This document shows positions 50,958-59,051 of a stretch of 64,000 bases of DNA, piece after piece. The translations under genes were made by a program, and so were the position numbers. The notes beneath the pieces were generated by a model. The model saw only the letters and a program-made list of their open reading frames with translations, was not told the DNA's origin and did not search any database. The first letter of the stretch is position 1. Each line of letters begins with the position of its first letter. Source of the DNA: Sphingomonas adhaesiva (GTDB lineage Bacteria; Pseudomonadota; Alphaproteobacteria; Sphingomonadales; Sphingomonadaceae); NCBI RefSeq assembly GCF_036946125.1, contig NZ_JAQIJT010000001.1, forward strand, positions 434,001 to 498,000, written 5' to 3'.

Positions 50958-52153
50958 CCACCGCCGCCATGCCCATTCCCGGGCACATCGATCCCGTGCC
51001 CGTCCCGCGCGCCGCGGTGCCGCGCTCCGATGGTCGCCTCGACCTGATCGGGATGCCGCGCGAGCAGCTGCGGCAGGTGCTGGCCGATGCCGGGCTCGAC
51101 GCGCGCCAGGCGAAGCTGCGCGCCAAGCAGATCTGGCACTGGATCTACAACCGCGGCGCGACCGACTTTGCGGCGATGACCGACATCGCCAAGGCGCAGC
51201 ATCCGTGGCTGACCGAGCGGTTCGTGATCGGCCGCCCGCAGGTGATCGAGGCGCAGGTGTCGTCGGACGGGACGCGCAAGTGGCTGCTGCGCAGCGACGA
51301 CGCGCAGGATTACGAGATGGTGTTCATCCCCGACGCCGATCGCGGCACCTTGTGCGTGTCGAGCCAGGTGGGATGCACGCTCAACTGCCGCTTCTGCCAC
51401 ACCGGGACGATGCGGCTGGTGCGCAACCTGACCGCGGGCGAGATCGTCGGGCAGGTCATGCTGGCGCGCGACGCGCTCGGCGAATGGCCCAGCCAGCCCG
51501 AGGGGCGGATGCTCACCAACATCGTCATGATGGGCATGGGCGAGCCGCTGTACAATTTCGATGCGGTGCGCGACGCGCTGAAGCTCGTCATGGACGGTGA
51601 CGGCCTCGCGCTCAGCAAGCGGCGGATCACGCTCTCCACCTCGGGCGTGGTGCCGATGATGGCACGCGCCGGTGCGGAGATCGGGGTGAACCTCGCGGTG
51701 TCGCTCCATGCGGTGACGAAGGAGGTGCGCGACGAGATCGTGCCGCTCAACCGCAAATACGGCATCGAGGAACTGCTACAGGCGTGCGCGGACTATCCCG
51801 GCGCCAACAATGCGCGGCGCATCACGTTCGAATATGTGATGCTGAAGGACAAGAACGATTCGGATGCCGAGGCGCACGAGCTGGTCCGCCTGCTCAAGCA
51901 ATACAGGCTGCCCGCCAAGGTGAACCTGATCCCGTTCAACCCCTGGCCCGGTGCGCCTTACGACACCTCCACCCCCGATCGCGTGCGGCGCTTCAGCGAG
52001 ATCATCTTCGAAGGCGGCATTTCCGCGCCCGTCCGCACCCCGCGCGGGCGCGACATCGATGCGGCGTGCGGCCAGCTGAAGACCGCCGCCGAGAAGAAGT
52101 CCCGCGCCGAGCTGGACCGGCTGGCGGAGGAGAAGCAGGCCGCGCTCGGCTGA
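50954..52153 (+). CDS. rlmN: 23S rRNA/tRNA adenine-C2 methyltransferase RlmN
   Basis: Radical-SAM enzyme that methylates C2 of A2503 in 23S rRNA and A37 in some tRNAs. The 399-residue protein has the [4Fe-4S] motif CTLNCRFC, NIVMMGMGEPLYN, the methyl-carrying cysteine of the family further along, and HAVTKEVRDEIVPLNRKY. The TTG at 50954 has AAGGAG eight bases upstream and overlaps the NYN stop (TTGA), so it is preferred over the ATG at 50969. Confidence 0.95.
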   Translation: MTTAAMPIPGHIDPVPVPRAAVPRSDGRLDLIGMPREQLRQVLADAGLDARQAKLRAKQIWHWIYNRGATDFAAMTDIAKAQHPWLTERFVIGRPQVIEAQVSSDGTRKWLLRSDDAQDYEMVFIPDADRGTLCVSSQVGCTLNCRFCHTGTMRLVRNLTAGEIVGQVMLARDALGEWPSQPEGRMLTNIVMMGMGEPLYNFDAVRDALKLVMDGDGLALSKRRITLSTSGVVPMMARAGAEIGVNLAVSLHAVTKEVRDEIVPLNRKYGIEELLQACADYPGANNARRITFEYVMLKDKNDSDAEAHELVRLLKQYRLPAKVNLIPFNPWPGAPYDTSTPDRVRRFSEIIFEGGISAPVRTPRGRDIDAACGQLKTAAEKKSRAELDRLAEEKQAALG

Positions 52154-52259
52154 CGAGGCCGCCGCGGCGGTCGGCGTTGACCTGTCGCCGCGGGCCTATC
52201 AAGGCGTGGGCCTTTGACTTGCGGCAGGGGGCGACGGCGATGGGCGGGGAACGCGACGG

Positions 52260-53018
52260 ATGATCGCCGCATCGGACATGCTGCTCGCCCTCGCCGCCGG
52301 TACGCTGGGGGGCGCGATGAACGCGCTGGCGGGGGGCGGCACCTTCGCCACGCTGCCCGCGCTGATCGCGATCGGGCTCCCCGCGAACATCGCCAATGCC
52401 ACCTCCAACGTGGCGCTGCTGCCGGGCGCGGGGGCGAGCGCCTGGGGCTACCGGGCGGAGCTGGGGCCGGTCGGCGGGGTCGACTGGCGGCTGCTCTGCG
52501 GCATCACGTTCGCCGCCGGGCTGGTCGGCAGCGCGCTGCTGGTGCTCACCCCGACGCGGGCGTTCGACCTCATCATCCCGTGGTTGCTGCTGTTCGCGCT
52601 GGCGGTGATGCTGGCGGGGAAGCGTGCGGCCGACTGGCTGGCACGCCGGGTGACGATCGGTCGGCGCACGCTGCTGGCGATGCAGGCGCTGCTGGGCGTC
52701 TATGGCGGCTATTTCGGCGGCGGCGTGGGGTTGATGACCACCGCGCTCTACGGCCTGCTCGCGGGGATCGGTCCGCGCGCGCTGTTCGCGCCGCGCACGC
52801 TGATGCTGGGCGTCGCCAATGCCGCCGCCGCGATCGTGTTCGTCGCGACCGGCATGGTCCGGTGGGAGGCCGCCGCTCCGATGATCGCCGGCGCGCTGCT
52901 CGGCGGCTGGGGCGGCGCGCTGGTCGGGCGACGGCTGCCCGCGGGGTTGGTCCGGATTTGGACCCTGCTGGTCACGGGCATCACGACCGCGGTGTTCTTC
53001 GTGCGCGCTTATGGATGA
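52260..53018 (+). CDS. TSUP-family (TauE/SafE) membrane permease
   Basis: A 252-residue integral membrane protein with about eight helices and the family repeats LAAGTLGGAMNALAGGGTFATLPALIAIGLP and GVYGGYFGGGVGLMTTALYGLL. Members export sulfite, organosulfonates or related anions; the substrate here cannot be read from sequence. The in-frame ATG at 52260 is the family-like start. It is 106 bases after rlmN. Confidence 0.9.
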   Translation: MIAASDMLLALAAGTLGGAMNALAGGGTFATLPALIAIGLPANIANATSNVALLPGAGASAWGYRAELGPVGGVDWRLLCGITFAAGLVGSALLVLTPTRAFDLIIPWLLLFALAVMLAGKRAADWLARRVTIGRRTLLAMQALLGVYGGYFGGGVGLMTTALYGLLAGIGPRALFAPRTLMLGVANAAAAIVFVATGMVRWEAAAPMIAGALLGGWGGALVGRRLPAGLVRIWTLLVTGITTAVFFVRAYG

Positions 53019-53024
53019 CGGGGG

Positions 53025-53642
53025 TCAGTCCGGCCGCCGCATCCGGAACAGCGCATCCTCGCCGATCTCGAAATAATCCGCCGGGCCGCCACCGCGGGTG
53101 ATCGGGCGGGCGCGGGCGGTCTGGTAGATGCCGTCCTCCAGCATCGCGCGGTCGATGTGGACCGCGACCGCCTCGCCGAAGACCATCCAATAGTCGATCG
53201 CCGCGCCGTCCTTTCCCTCCAGGCGCAGGACCTGCGTCACCTGGCACTCGAACTGCACCGGGCTGGCGGCGACGCGCGGCGGGGCCACCCGCGTCGAGGG
53301 CAGCGTATCGAGCCCGGCGAGCGCGAACTCGTCCCGGTCCGCGGGCACCGCGGCGGAGGTGGCGTTCATCGCTTCGGCCAGATCGCGCGTGGCGAGGTTC
53401 CAGACGAACTCGCCCGTCGCCTGCGCGTTGGCGAGCGAATCCTTGGCCCCTGCCGAGCAGAAGCCGACGATCGCCGGGCGATACGCGAACAGGTTGAAGA
53501 AGCTGTAGGGGGCGAGGTTGCGCACCCCCTGCGCGGAAACGGTGCTGATCCAGCCGATCGGGCGCGGTGCGACGATCGCGTTGAGCGGATCGTGGCGCAG
53601 GCCGTGCCCCTGCGCGGGTTCGTACGAATGCCATTCGGTCAT
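53025..53642 (-). CDS. Flavin reductase-like FMN-binding protein
   Basis: A 205-residue split-barrel flavoprotein of the flavin reductase family. It shows NAIVAPRPIGWISTVSAQGVRNLAPYSFFNLFAYRPAIVGFCSAG (FMN contacts) and VAVHIDRAMLEDGIYQTARARPITRGGG. Reaction partner unknown. Convergent with the TSUP gene and divergent from the cytochrome gene, with only 20 bases between the two starts. Confidence 0.9.
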   Translation of the reverse strand: MTEWHSYEPAQGHGLRHDPLNAIVAPRPIGWISTVSAQGVRNLAPYSFFNLFAYRPAIVGFCSAGAKDSLANAQATGEFVWNLATRDLAEAMNATSAAVPADRDEFALAGLDTLPSTRVAPPRVAASPVQFECQVTQVLRLEGKDGAAIDYWMVFGEAVAVHIDRAMLEDGIYQTARARPITRGGGPADYFEIGEDALFRMRRPD

Positions 53643-53662
53643 GTCGTGCGTTCTGCTAGGCA

Positions 53663-54361
53663 ATGACCATGCGAGCAACCGTCATTCGCCGTCACCGGCT
53701 GTCCACGCGCGTGTGGCACGCTGTCAACGCGGTCAGCATGTTCGTGCTGATCGGGTCGGGGCTCGGCATCTCCAACGCGCATCCGCGGCTCTATTGGGGC
53801 GCCTATGGGGCCAATTTCGACCACGCCTGGGCCACGCTGCCGCGCTTTCCGGCGTGGATCACGATCCCGGCGAGCTACAATCTGGCGATCTCGCGGCGCT
53901 GGCACCTGTTCTTCGCGCTGGTGCTGGCGTTTTCGCTGCTCGCCTATCTGATCGTGGCGCTGGTCAACCGCCATATCGCGCGCGATCTGCGCGTGCGGCG
54001 GCGCGACCTGTCGCCGGCCCATCTCGCCGCCGATGCGCGCGCGCATCTTGCGCTGCGGTTCCACGATCCGGAGGCGCCGGGGGCATACAACGTCCTGCAG
54101 AAGCTCAGCTATGTCGCGGTCCTGTTCGTCCTGCTGCCGCTCGTGATCGTGACCGGGCTGGCGCTCTCGCCGGGGATGAATGCGATCTGGCCGTGGCTGC
54201 TCGACCTGTTCGGCGGGCGGCAGTCGGCGCGGTCGCTCCACTTCATCGCGATGGCGGCCATCGCGGGCTTCACCGTGGTCCATCTGGCGATGGTGATCCT
54301 GGCGGGACCGTGGAACGAGCTGCGATCGATCGTCACCGGGCGCTGGAGAGTACCGGAATGA
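53663..54361 (+). CDS. Cytochrome b561-type membrane subunit
   Basis: A 232-residue protein with four hydrophobic helices and histidines placed for haem b: STRVWHAVNAVSMFVLIGSG, RRWHLFFALVLAF and SLHFIAMAAIAGFTVVHLAM. It should pass electrons between the quinone pool and the molybdopterin subunit that follows (stop and ATG overlap by four bases). Start at 53663 or 53669. Confidence 0.88.
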   Translation: MTMRATVIRRHRLSTRVWHAVNAVSMFVLIGSGLGISNAHPRLYWGAYGANFDHAWATLPRFPAWITIPASYNLAISRRWHLFFALVLAFSLLAYLIVALVNRHIARDLRVRRRDLSPAHLAADARAHLALRFHDPEAPGAYNVLQKLSYVAVLFVLLPLVIVTGLALSPGMNAIWPWLLDLFGGRQSARSLHFIAMAAIAGFTVVHLAMVILAGPWNELRSIVTGRWRVPE

Positions 54362-55101
54362 TCCGTCGTCGCACGCTCATCGCGGGCGGTGCCGGGCTGG
54401 CGCTGGCGGGATGCGACCGCGTGATCCGGCAGCCCGAGGTCCGCACCATTCTGTTCAAGGGGGAGGACATGCACCGCGGGCTGCAACGCGCGCTCTCCCA
54501 CCGCGACGCCCTCGCGCCGGAATTCCGCCCCGATCAGATGTCGCCGCGCTTCCGCACCAACGGGACGCGCGATCCGGGAACGCCCGAATATGCGGCACTG
54601 CGCGCAGGGCGGTTCGCCGACTGGCGGCTGACGGTGGATGGCCATGTCGCGCGCCCGTTGCGATTGTCGCTGAGCGACCTGGGCGCCTTTCCGCAGCGGG
54701 CGCAGATCACGCGGCACGACTGCGTCGAGGGGTGGAGCGCGATCGGCAAGTGGCAGGGGCCGCGGCTGGGCGAGGTGCTGAAGGCGGCGGGCGTGCGCGA
54801 CGGCGCGCGCTACATCGTCTTCACCTGCGCCGATCTGTACGGCGGCGCACCCTATTACGAATCGATCGATCTCGTCGACGCCTTCCACCCGCAGACCATC
54901 CTCGCCTGGGCGATGAACGATCGCTTCCTGGACGTCGGGCACGGCGCACCGCTGCGGCTGCGGGTCGAGCGCCAGTTGGGGTACAAGCACGCCAAATATC
55001 TGATGCGCGTCACCGCGGTCGATTCGCTTGCGGGCATCGGCAAGGGGCGCGGGGGATATTGGGAGGATAACGTCGACTACGACTGGTGGGCGGGGATCTA
55101 G
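54358..55101 (+). CDS. Molybdopterin-dependent oxidoreductase, sulfite-oxidase fold
   Basis: A 247-residue protein of the oxidoreductase molybdopterin-binding family. Signal RRRTLIAGGAGLALAGC combines an arginine pair (Tat-like) with a lipobox Cys19, so it is probably an exported lipoprotein. Domain core has RHDCVEGWSAIGKWQGPRLGEVL with the Mo-ligating Cys, and GAPLRLRVERQLGYKHAKYL. Related to the YedY/MsrP type, but lacks the long MsrP N-terminal region. Electron partner is the cytochrome upstream. Substrate unknown. Confidence 0.87.
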   Translation: MIRRRTLIAGGAGLALAGCDRVIRQPEVRTILFKGEDMHRGLQRALSHRDALAPEFRPDQMSPRFRTNGTRDPGTPEYAALRAGRFADWRLTVDGHVARPLRLSLSDLGAFPQRAQITRHDCVEGWSAIGKWQGPRLGEVLKAAGVRDGARYIVFTCADLYGGAPYYESIDLVDAFHPQTILAWAMNDRFLDVGHGAPLRLRVERQLGYKHAKYLMRVTAVDSLAGIGKGRGGYWEDNVDYDWWAGI

Positions 55102-55336
55102 GTTCGCGCGAAGACGCGAAGACGCGAAGAGGGTTCGTGCCGGGCGAGCGGACCGCCCGTATCCAGCGTGTTTGGTTCACGCGGAGACGCGGAGGGGTCG
55201 CGCGCGGAACATCGGTGCCGGGAGACAACAAGCCATTCGTCGCTGCCGCGGACACGTCGCCGAGAGCGCGACCCCTCCGCGTCTCCGCGCCTCCGCGTGA
55301 ACCATCGTCTTCGCGTCTTCGCGTCTTCGCGCGAAC
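55102..55336. repeat. Nested inverted repeat after the molybdopterin gene
   Basis: Outer arms of 29 bases (55102-55130 and 55308-55336) are perfectly inverted and start GTTCGCGCGAAGACGCG. Inner arms (55175-55202 and 55267-55302) begin GTTCACGCGGAGACGCGG and are nearly perfect, with an added CCTCCGCG on one side. Each arm is itself a short tandem repeat of GAAGACGC or GGAGACGC. The centre (55203-55266) is unique. Confidence 0.9.
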
Positions 55337-55352
55337 ACAGACGGCTGCCCGC

Positions 55353-55973
55353 TCAGGGGTGCGCCGACGGCGCATCCTTCGCACGCCGCCGCAGGGCGAA
55401 GGCGTAGACGATCGCCGCGACCGCGGCGAACACGAACCATTGCACCCCGTAGGCAAGGTGATTGTTGGGGACCGAGGCGATGTCCGGCGGCGCATTGGGG
55501 TTCAGCCCCGCCGCGGGGCGATCCGCGACCAGCAGGAACTCCGGCGTCGTCTTCGAGAACAGCCCCGCGATCAGCGGGCGCGCATCGGGGGCGTGCGCGA
55601 TCCAGCCGCTCACCTCGCCGCCGCCCCACGCCACCTTCGCCTCCGGGTCGCGCGTGGTGCCGATCTGGACGCGCAGGCCCGGCCCCTCCGCGCCGGTGCG
55701 GCACGTCGCGATCAGCCGGAACCCCGCCGCGCCCGCGCCGGCGCGCGCGATCCCGACCGGCTCCAGGCAAAAGGCCGACGCACGGCGGAACAGCATGGTA
55801 TCGTCGGGGACGCGCGGCCATGCCATCGCCGGCCTGGCCGGATTGCCCGCCAATTGGGCGAGATACGCCTCCTTCGCCGGCAGGCGATCGGTCAGCTGCC
55901 ACACGCCCAGCGCGATCATCGCCGCGATCGCGAGGCCGACGACCAGCGTCGGGACCAGCGGTATCCGCTTCAT
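55353..55973 (-). CDS. SURF1-family cytochrome oxidase assembly protein
   Basis: A 206-residue membrane protein that helps insert haem a into subunit I. N-terminal helix (about residues 5-25; LVVGLAIAAMIALGVWQLTDR) with the SURF1 motif LGVWQL, conserved NNHLAYGVQWFVFAAVAAIVYAFALRRR at the C terminus. Shorter than the E. coli-like 240 residues because the middle domain is compact. Overlaps the DUF983 gene by four bases. Last gene of the minus-strand oxidase cluster. Confidence 0.92.
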   Translation of the reverse strand: MKRIPLVPTLVVGLAIAAMIALGVWQLTDRLPAKEAYLAQLAGNPARPAMAWPRVPDDTMLFRRASAFCLEPVGIARAGAGAAGFRLIATCRTGAEGPGLRVQIGTTRDPEAKVAWGGGEVSGWIAHAPDARPLIAGLFSKTTPEFLLVADRPAAGLNPNAPPDIASVPNNHLAYGVQWFVFAAVAAIVYAFALRRRAKDAPSAHP

Positions 55974-56347
55974 GGCGTGATGCGCCCCTCGCGCGCGGCG
56001 TTGCGATATTCGGCCGCCATCAGCCATCCCTTCGCCACGCGCAGCGACCAGACGACGCCGGCGGCCGTCAGCGGAATCCACAGCAGCGCATGGACCCACC
56101 ATGGCGGGGAGAAGGACAGCTCGACGGTGATCGCGGCCGCCACGACGATCGCACCCCAGATCAGCGTCAGGAACGCCGCCGGCCCGTCACCCACGTTGAA
56201 ATCGGCGAAGCGTAAGCCACACGCGCGGCAATGGTCGGAAAAGCGAACGGCGCCGGCGAACAGGGTCGCGGCGCCGCATCGCGGACACAGTCCTTTCAAC
56301 CCGACCTGAAGCGGCGGCACCACCGCCGCCCGGTCGCGATCGCTCAC
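55970..56347 (-). CDS. DUF983 zinc-ribbon membrane protein
   Basis: A 125-residue protein with the zinc ribbon LKGLCPRCG ... HCRACGLRF (about residues 16-46; four cysteines) and two hydrophobic helices (about 55-75 and 80-100). DUF983 genes lie between coxC and SURF1 in many alphaproteobacteria and are thought to help oxidase assembly; the exact role is unknown. GTG at 56347 overlaps the coxC stop. Confidence 0.88.
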   Translation of the reverse strand: MSDRDRAAVVPPLQVGLKGLCPRCGAATLFAGAVRFSDHCRACGLRFADFNVGDGPAAFLTLIWGAIVVAAAITVELSFSPPWWVHALLWIPLTAAGVVWSLRVAKGWLMAAEYRNAAREGRITP

Positions 56348-57255
56348 CCGCCGTGGACCGGCGCGCCCCAGCCGCCCCAGACGTAGACGGTGACGAAGAG
56401 GAACAGCCACACCACGTCGACGAAGTGCCAGTACCAGGCCGCCGCCTCGAACCCGAAATGCTGCTTGGGCGTGAACTCGCCCTGATAGGCGCGGATCAGG
56501 TTCACGATCAGGAAGATCGTGCCGACCAGCACGTGGAAGCCGTGGAAGCCGGTCGCCATGAAGAAGGCGGCGCCATAGTTGATCCCCTTGAAGGGGAACG
56601 GCGCGTGCATGTACTCATAGGCCTGGATGCAGCTGAAGATCAGCCCCAGCACCACCGTCAGCCACAGGCCCTTCAGCACGCCGTCGCGGTCGCCCACGCC
56701 CAGCAGGCCCCACAGCCCGCGCTTCTCGCCGCCGCGCTGGTTGTGGATCAGCGCGTGGTGCGCCCAGGTGATGGTCGTGCCCGAGCACAGCAGGATCAGC
56801 GTGTTGAGCAGCGGCAGCTCGAACGCGTTGATGACCTCCAGCCCCTTGGGCGGCCATTGCGCGGCGATCGCGGCGGCCCCCTCGGCCGCGCGTTCGACCT
56901 GACCGTCGACGACCTGCATCGCGACCGGGAAGAGCGAGAAGTCGAAGAACGCCCAGAACCAGCCGACGAAGAACATCACCTCGGAGGCGATGAACAGGAT
57001 CATGCCGTAACGGAAGTGCAGCTGCACCACGGGGGTGTGGTCGCCGGCATGCGCCTCGCGGATGACCTGGTGCCACCAGCCGTACATGCAGGCCAGCACG
57101 CCTGCGAGCCCCATCAGGAACACCCAGCCGCCGCCGACCGCCTCATGCATGTACATGATGCCGCCCGTCGCCAGGACCAGCGCCGCGAACGAGCTGAGCA
57201 ACGGCCACGGGCTGGGTGGCAGGATGTGGTAGTCGTGATTCTTCGCGCCCGCCAT
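56344..57255 (-). CDS. coxC: Cytochrome c oxidase subunit III
   Basis: Seven-helix oxidase subunit of 303 residues. It shows KNHDYHILPPSPWPLLSSFAAL, VQLHFRYGMILFIASEVMFFVGWFWAFFD, the family GTTITWAHHAL and HGFHVLVGTIFL near the C terminus. Normal length; the start matches the family. Preceded by ctaG and followed by DUF983. Lies on the opposite strand and 10 kb from coxA. Confidence 0.96.
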   Translation of the reverse strand: MAGAKNHDYHILPPSPWPLLSSFAALVLATGGIMYMHEAVGGGWVFLMGLAGVLACMYGWWHQVIREAHAGDHTPVVQLHFRYGMILFIASEVMFFVGWFWAFFDFSLFPVAMQVVDGQVERAAEGAAAIAAQWPPKGLEVINAFELPLLNTLILLCSGTTITWAHHALIHNQRGGEKRGLWGLLGVGDRDGVLKGLWLTVVLGLIFSCIQAYEYMHAPFPFKGINYGAAFFMATGFHGFHVLVGTIFLIVNLIRAYQGEFTPKQHFGFEAAAWYWHFVDVVWLFLFVTVYVWGGWGAPVHGG

Positions 57256-57289
57256 GCGTGGCTCTCCCCGTTACGCTTCTTCTCCGCCC

Positions 57290-57847
57290 TTAGCCCGCCG
57301 TCTTCCCGGAATCCACCGGGTAAAAGGTATAGCTGAGCGTGATCGTCTCGACGTCCCGGGTGTCGGGATCGGTCAGGATCTTCGGATCGACGTAGAAGAT
57401 GACCGGCATCCGCTGCGTCTCGCCCGGTTTCAACGTCTGCTGCGTGAAGCAGAAGCACTGGATCTTCGTGAAATACTTGCCCGCGATCGCCGGGGTGACG
57501 TTGTAGGTCGCGGTCCCCGTCACGGCTTGCGCGCCGCGGTTGGTCGCGGTGAAGAACGCCATGTCGCGCGCGCCGATCTCGACCGTCTCATGCTCCTGCT
57601 CGGGGGCGAAGCGCCACGGCAGCTTGGGGTTGACGTTCGCATCGAACGCGATCTCGATCTTGCGGTGGACGCTGCCCGGCGCGATCAGCCCGCGGCCGGT
57701 GGTGCCGTTCAGCCCGGTCGCCTCGCAGAACAGGCGGTAGAGCGGCACGCTGGCGAAGGCGAGCCCGGTCATGAAGCAGATGCCCAGCACCGCGAGCACC
57801 ACGGTGCGGGTCGTCCGGGCGCCGTTGGGGCGGGGGGCGGCCGCCAT
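57290..57847 (-). CDS. ctaG: Cytochrome c oxidase assembly protein CtaG/Cox11
   Basis: Copper chaperone that delivers CuB to subunit I. The 185-residue protein has one N-terminal helix (about residues 15-37), VPLYRLFCEATG with one copper cysteine, and the copper motif KIQCFCFTQQTL, plus IFYVDPKILTDPDTRDVETITLSYTF. Overlaps the small gene upstream by four bases (ATGA) and precedes coxC by 34 bases. Confidence 0.95.
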   Translation of the reverse strand: MAAAPRPNGARTTRTVVLAVLGICFMTGLAFASVPLYRLFCEATGLNGTTGRGLIAPGSVHRKIEIAFDANVNPKLPWRFAPEQEHETVEIGARDMAFFTATNRGAQAVTGTATYNVTPAIAGKYFTKIQCFCFTQQTLKPGETQRMPVIFYVDPKILTDPDTRDVETITLSYTFYPVDSGKTAG

Positions 57848-57999
57848 CAGTGCGGCATGCCCTGCTGGATCTTGGCGATGGCGATGAAGAAGATCAGCAC
57901 CACGAACGCGGCGAGCAGCAGCGCCATCACGGTGGCGCGCGCCTTCTGCCGGCGGCGGATCAGGTCTTGTTCGTCGTTATGGGGAGGAAGGGGTGTCAT
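57847..57999 (-). CDS. Small membrane protein in the oxidase cluster (CoxF-like)
   Basis: A 50-residue protein with a charged N terminus (DEQDLIRRRQKARA) and one hydrophobic helix (about residues 24-42). It lies between ctaB and ctaG with four-base overlaps on both sides, where sphingomonads and other alphaproteobacteria often have a small CoxF-type protein. Function unknown. Confidence 0.75.
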   Translation of the reverse strand: MTPLPPHNDEQDLIRRRQKARATVMALLLAAFVVLIFFIAIAKIQQGMPH

Positions 58000-58895
58000 G
58001 CGAACCACCGATCGGCGACCAGCGCGCCGAAGATCACGAAGAGATACAGGATGGAGAACGCGAACAGCCGCTTCTCCCAGAACATCGGCGTGTCGCCGCG
58101 CGTCGCGCCCGCCGCGACCAGCGCGGCCAGGGCGCAGAACGCCGCGGTCATCGCCACCGCGACCACGCCATAGATCGCGCCGGTCAGTCCCAGCGGCCAC
58201 GGCAGCACCGCCGCCGCGGCCATCGGGATCGTGTAGAGCCCGATCTGCCGCCGCGTCGCCGCCTCCCCCGCCACGACGGGCAGCATCGGCACCCCGGCGT
58301 TGGCGTAATCGGTCTTCACGAACAGCGCGAGCGCCCAGAAGTGCGGCGGCGTCCACAGGAAGACGAGCGCGAACAGCAGGAACGGCAGCAGCGCGACCTG
58401 CCCCGTCGCCGCGGCCCAGCCGATCAGCGGCGGAAACGCGCCCGCCGCCCCGCCGATGACGATGTTCTGCGGCGTCCGCCGCTTCAGCCAGACGGTGTAG
58501 ATGAGGACGTAGAACAGGATCGACACGGTCAGGATCACCGCCGCGGCGAGGTTCACCGCCAGCCCCATCAGGATGACCGAAAAGGCACCCAGCCCGACGC
58601 CGAAGTGGAGCGCGGACTGCCGCTCCATCCGCCCTGCGGGCAGCGGGCGCTGCGCGGTCCGCTTCATCGCGGCGTCCAGGTCCGCCTCGTACCATTGGTT
58701 GAGCGCGCCCGCGGCCCCCGCGCCCAGCGCGATGCACAGGATCGCGGTGAACCCCAGCACCGGATGGATCTGCACCGGCGCCGCCAGCATCCCGCACAGC
58801 CCGGTGAAGACGACCAGCGTCATCACGCGCGGCTTCGTCAGCGCAAGGAAATCGCGCCAGTCGGCGGGCGGCAGGAGGGGGGCGGCGGTGGTCAT
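57996..58895 (-). CDS. ctaB: Protohaem IX farnesyltransferase
   Basis: Converts haem b to haem o, the first step to haem a for the oxidase. The 299-residue membrane enzyme has nine predicted helices and the prenyltransferase aspartate motifs LNQWYEADLDAAMKRTAQRPLPAGR and FVKTDYANAGVPMLPVVAG, with LWTPPHFWALALF. First gene of the minus-strand cluster ctaB-small-ctaG-coxC-DUF983-SURF1. Confidence 0.96.
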   Translation of the reverse strand: MTTAAPLLPPADWRDFLALTKPRVMTLVVFTGLCGMLAAPVQIHPVLGFTAILCIALGAGAAGALNQWYEADLDAAMKRTAQRPLPAGRMERQSALHFGVGLGAFSVILMGLAVNLAAAVILTVSILFYVLIYTVWLKRRTPQNIVIGGAAGAFPPLIGWAAATGQVALLPFLLFALVFLWTPPHFWALALFVKTDYANAGVPMLPVVAGEAATRRQIGLYTIPMAAAAVLPWPLGLTGAIYGVVAVAMTAAFCALAALVAAGATRGDTPMFWEKRLFAFSILYLFVIFGALVADRWFA

Positions 58896-58956
58896 GCGAA
58901 CTCCTCGCTTCCCCTATACCGCCGAGGGGCAGGAGGAAAGGGGCGAGCACCCTCCC

Positions 58957-59040
58957 CGTCACCCCGGGCTTGACCCGGGGTCCCGCTTCTACCGTCGTGG
59001 GGCTGCTAGAGCGGGATCCCGCTCAAGGCCGGGGCGGCGG
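58957..59040. repeat. Family A palindromic repeat between ctaB and DUF1501 gene
   Basis: GTCACCCCGGGCTTGACCC, GGGGTCCCGCTTC, then AGAGCGGGATCCCGCTCAAGG. Near-complete copy of the element at 25110. It lies close to the possible inversion end of the oxidase cluster and 12 bases before the DUF1501 stop. Confidence 0.8.
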
Positions 59041-59051
59041 GCGTGAGTCCG

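Noticed and set aside
55102..55336. Possible CRISPR array in the repeat block
   Set aside because: Units are adjacent and inverted, with no regular spacers and no cas genes.
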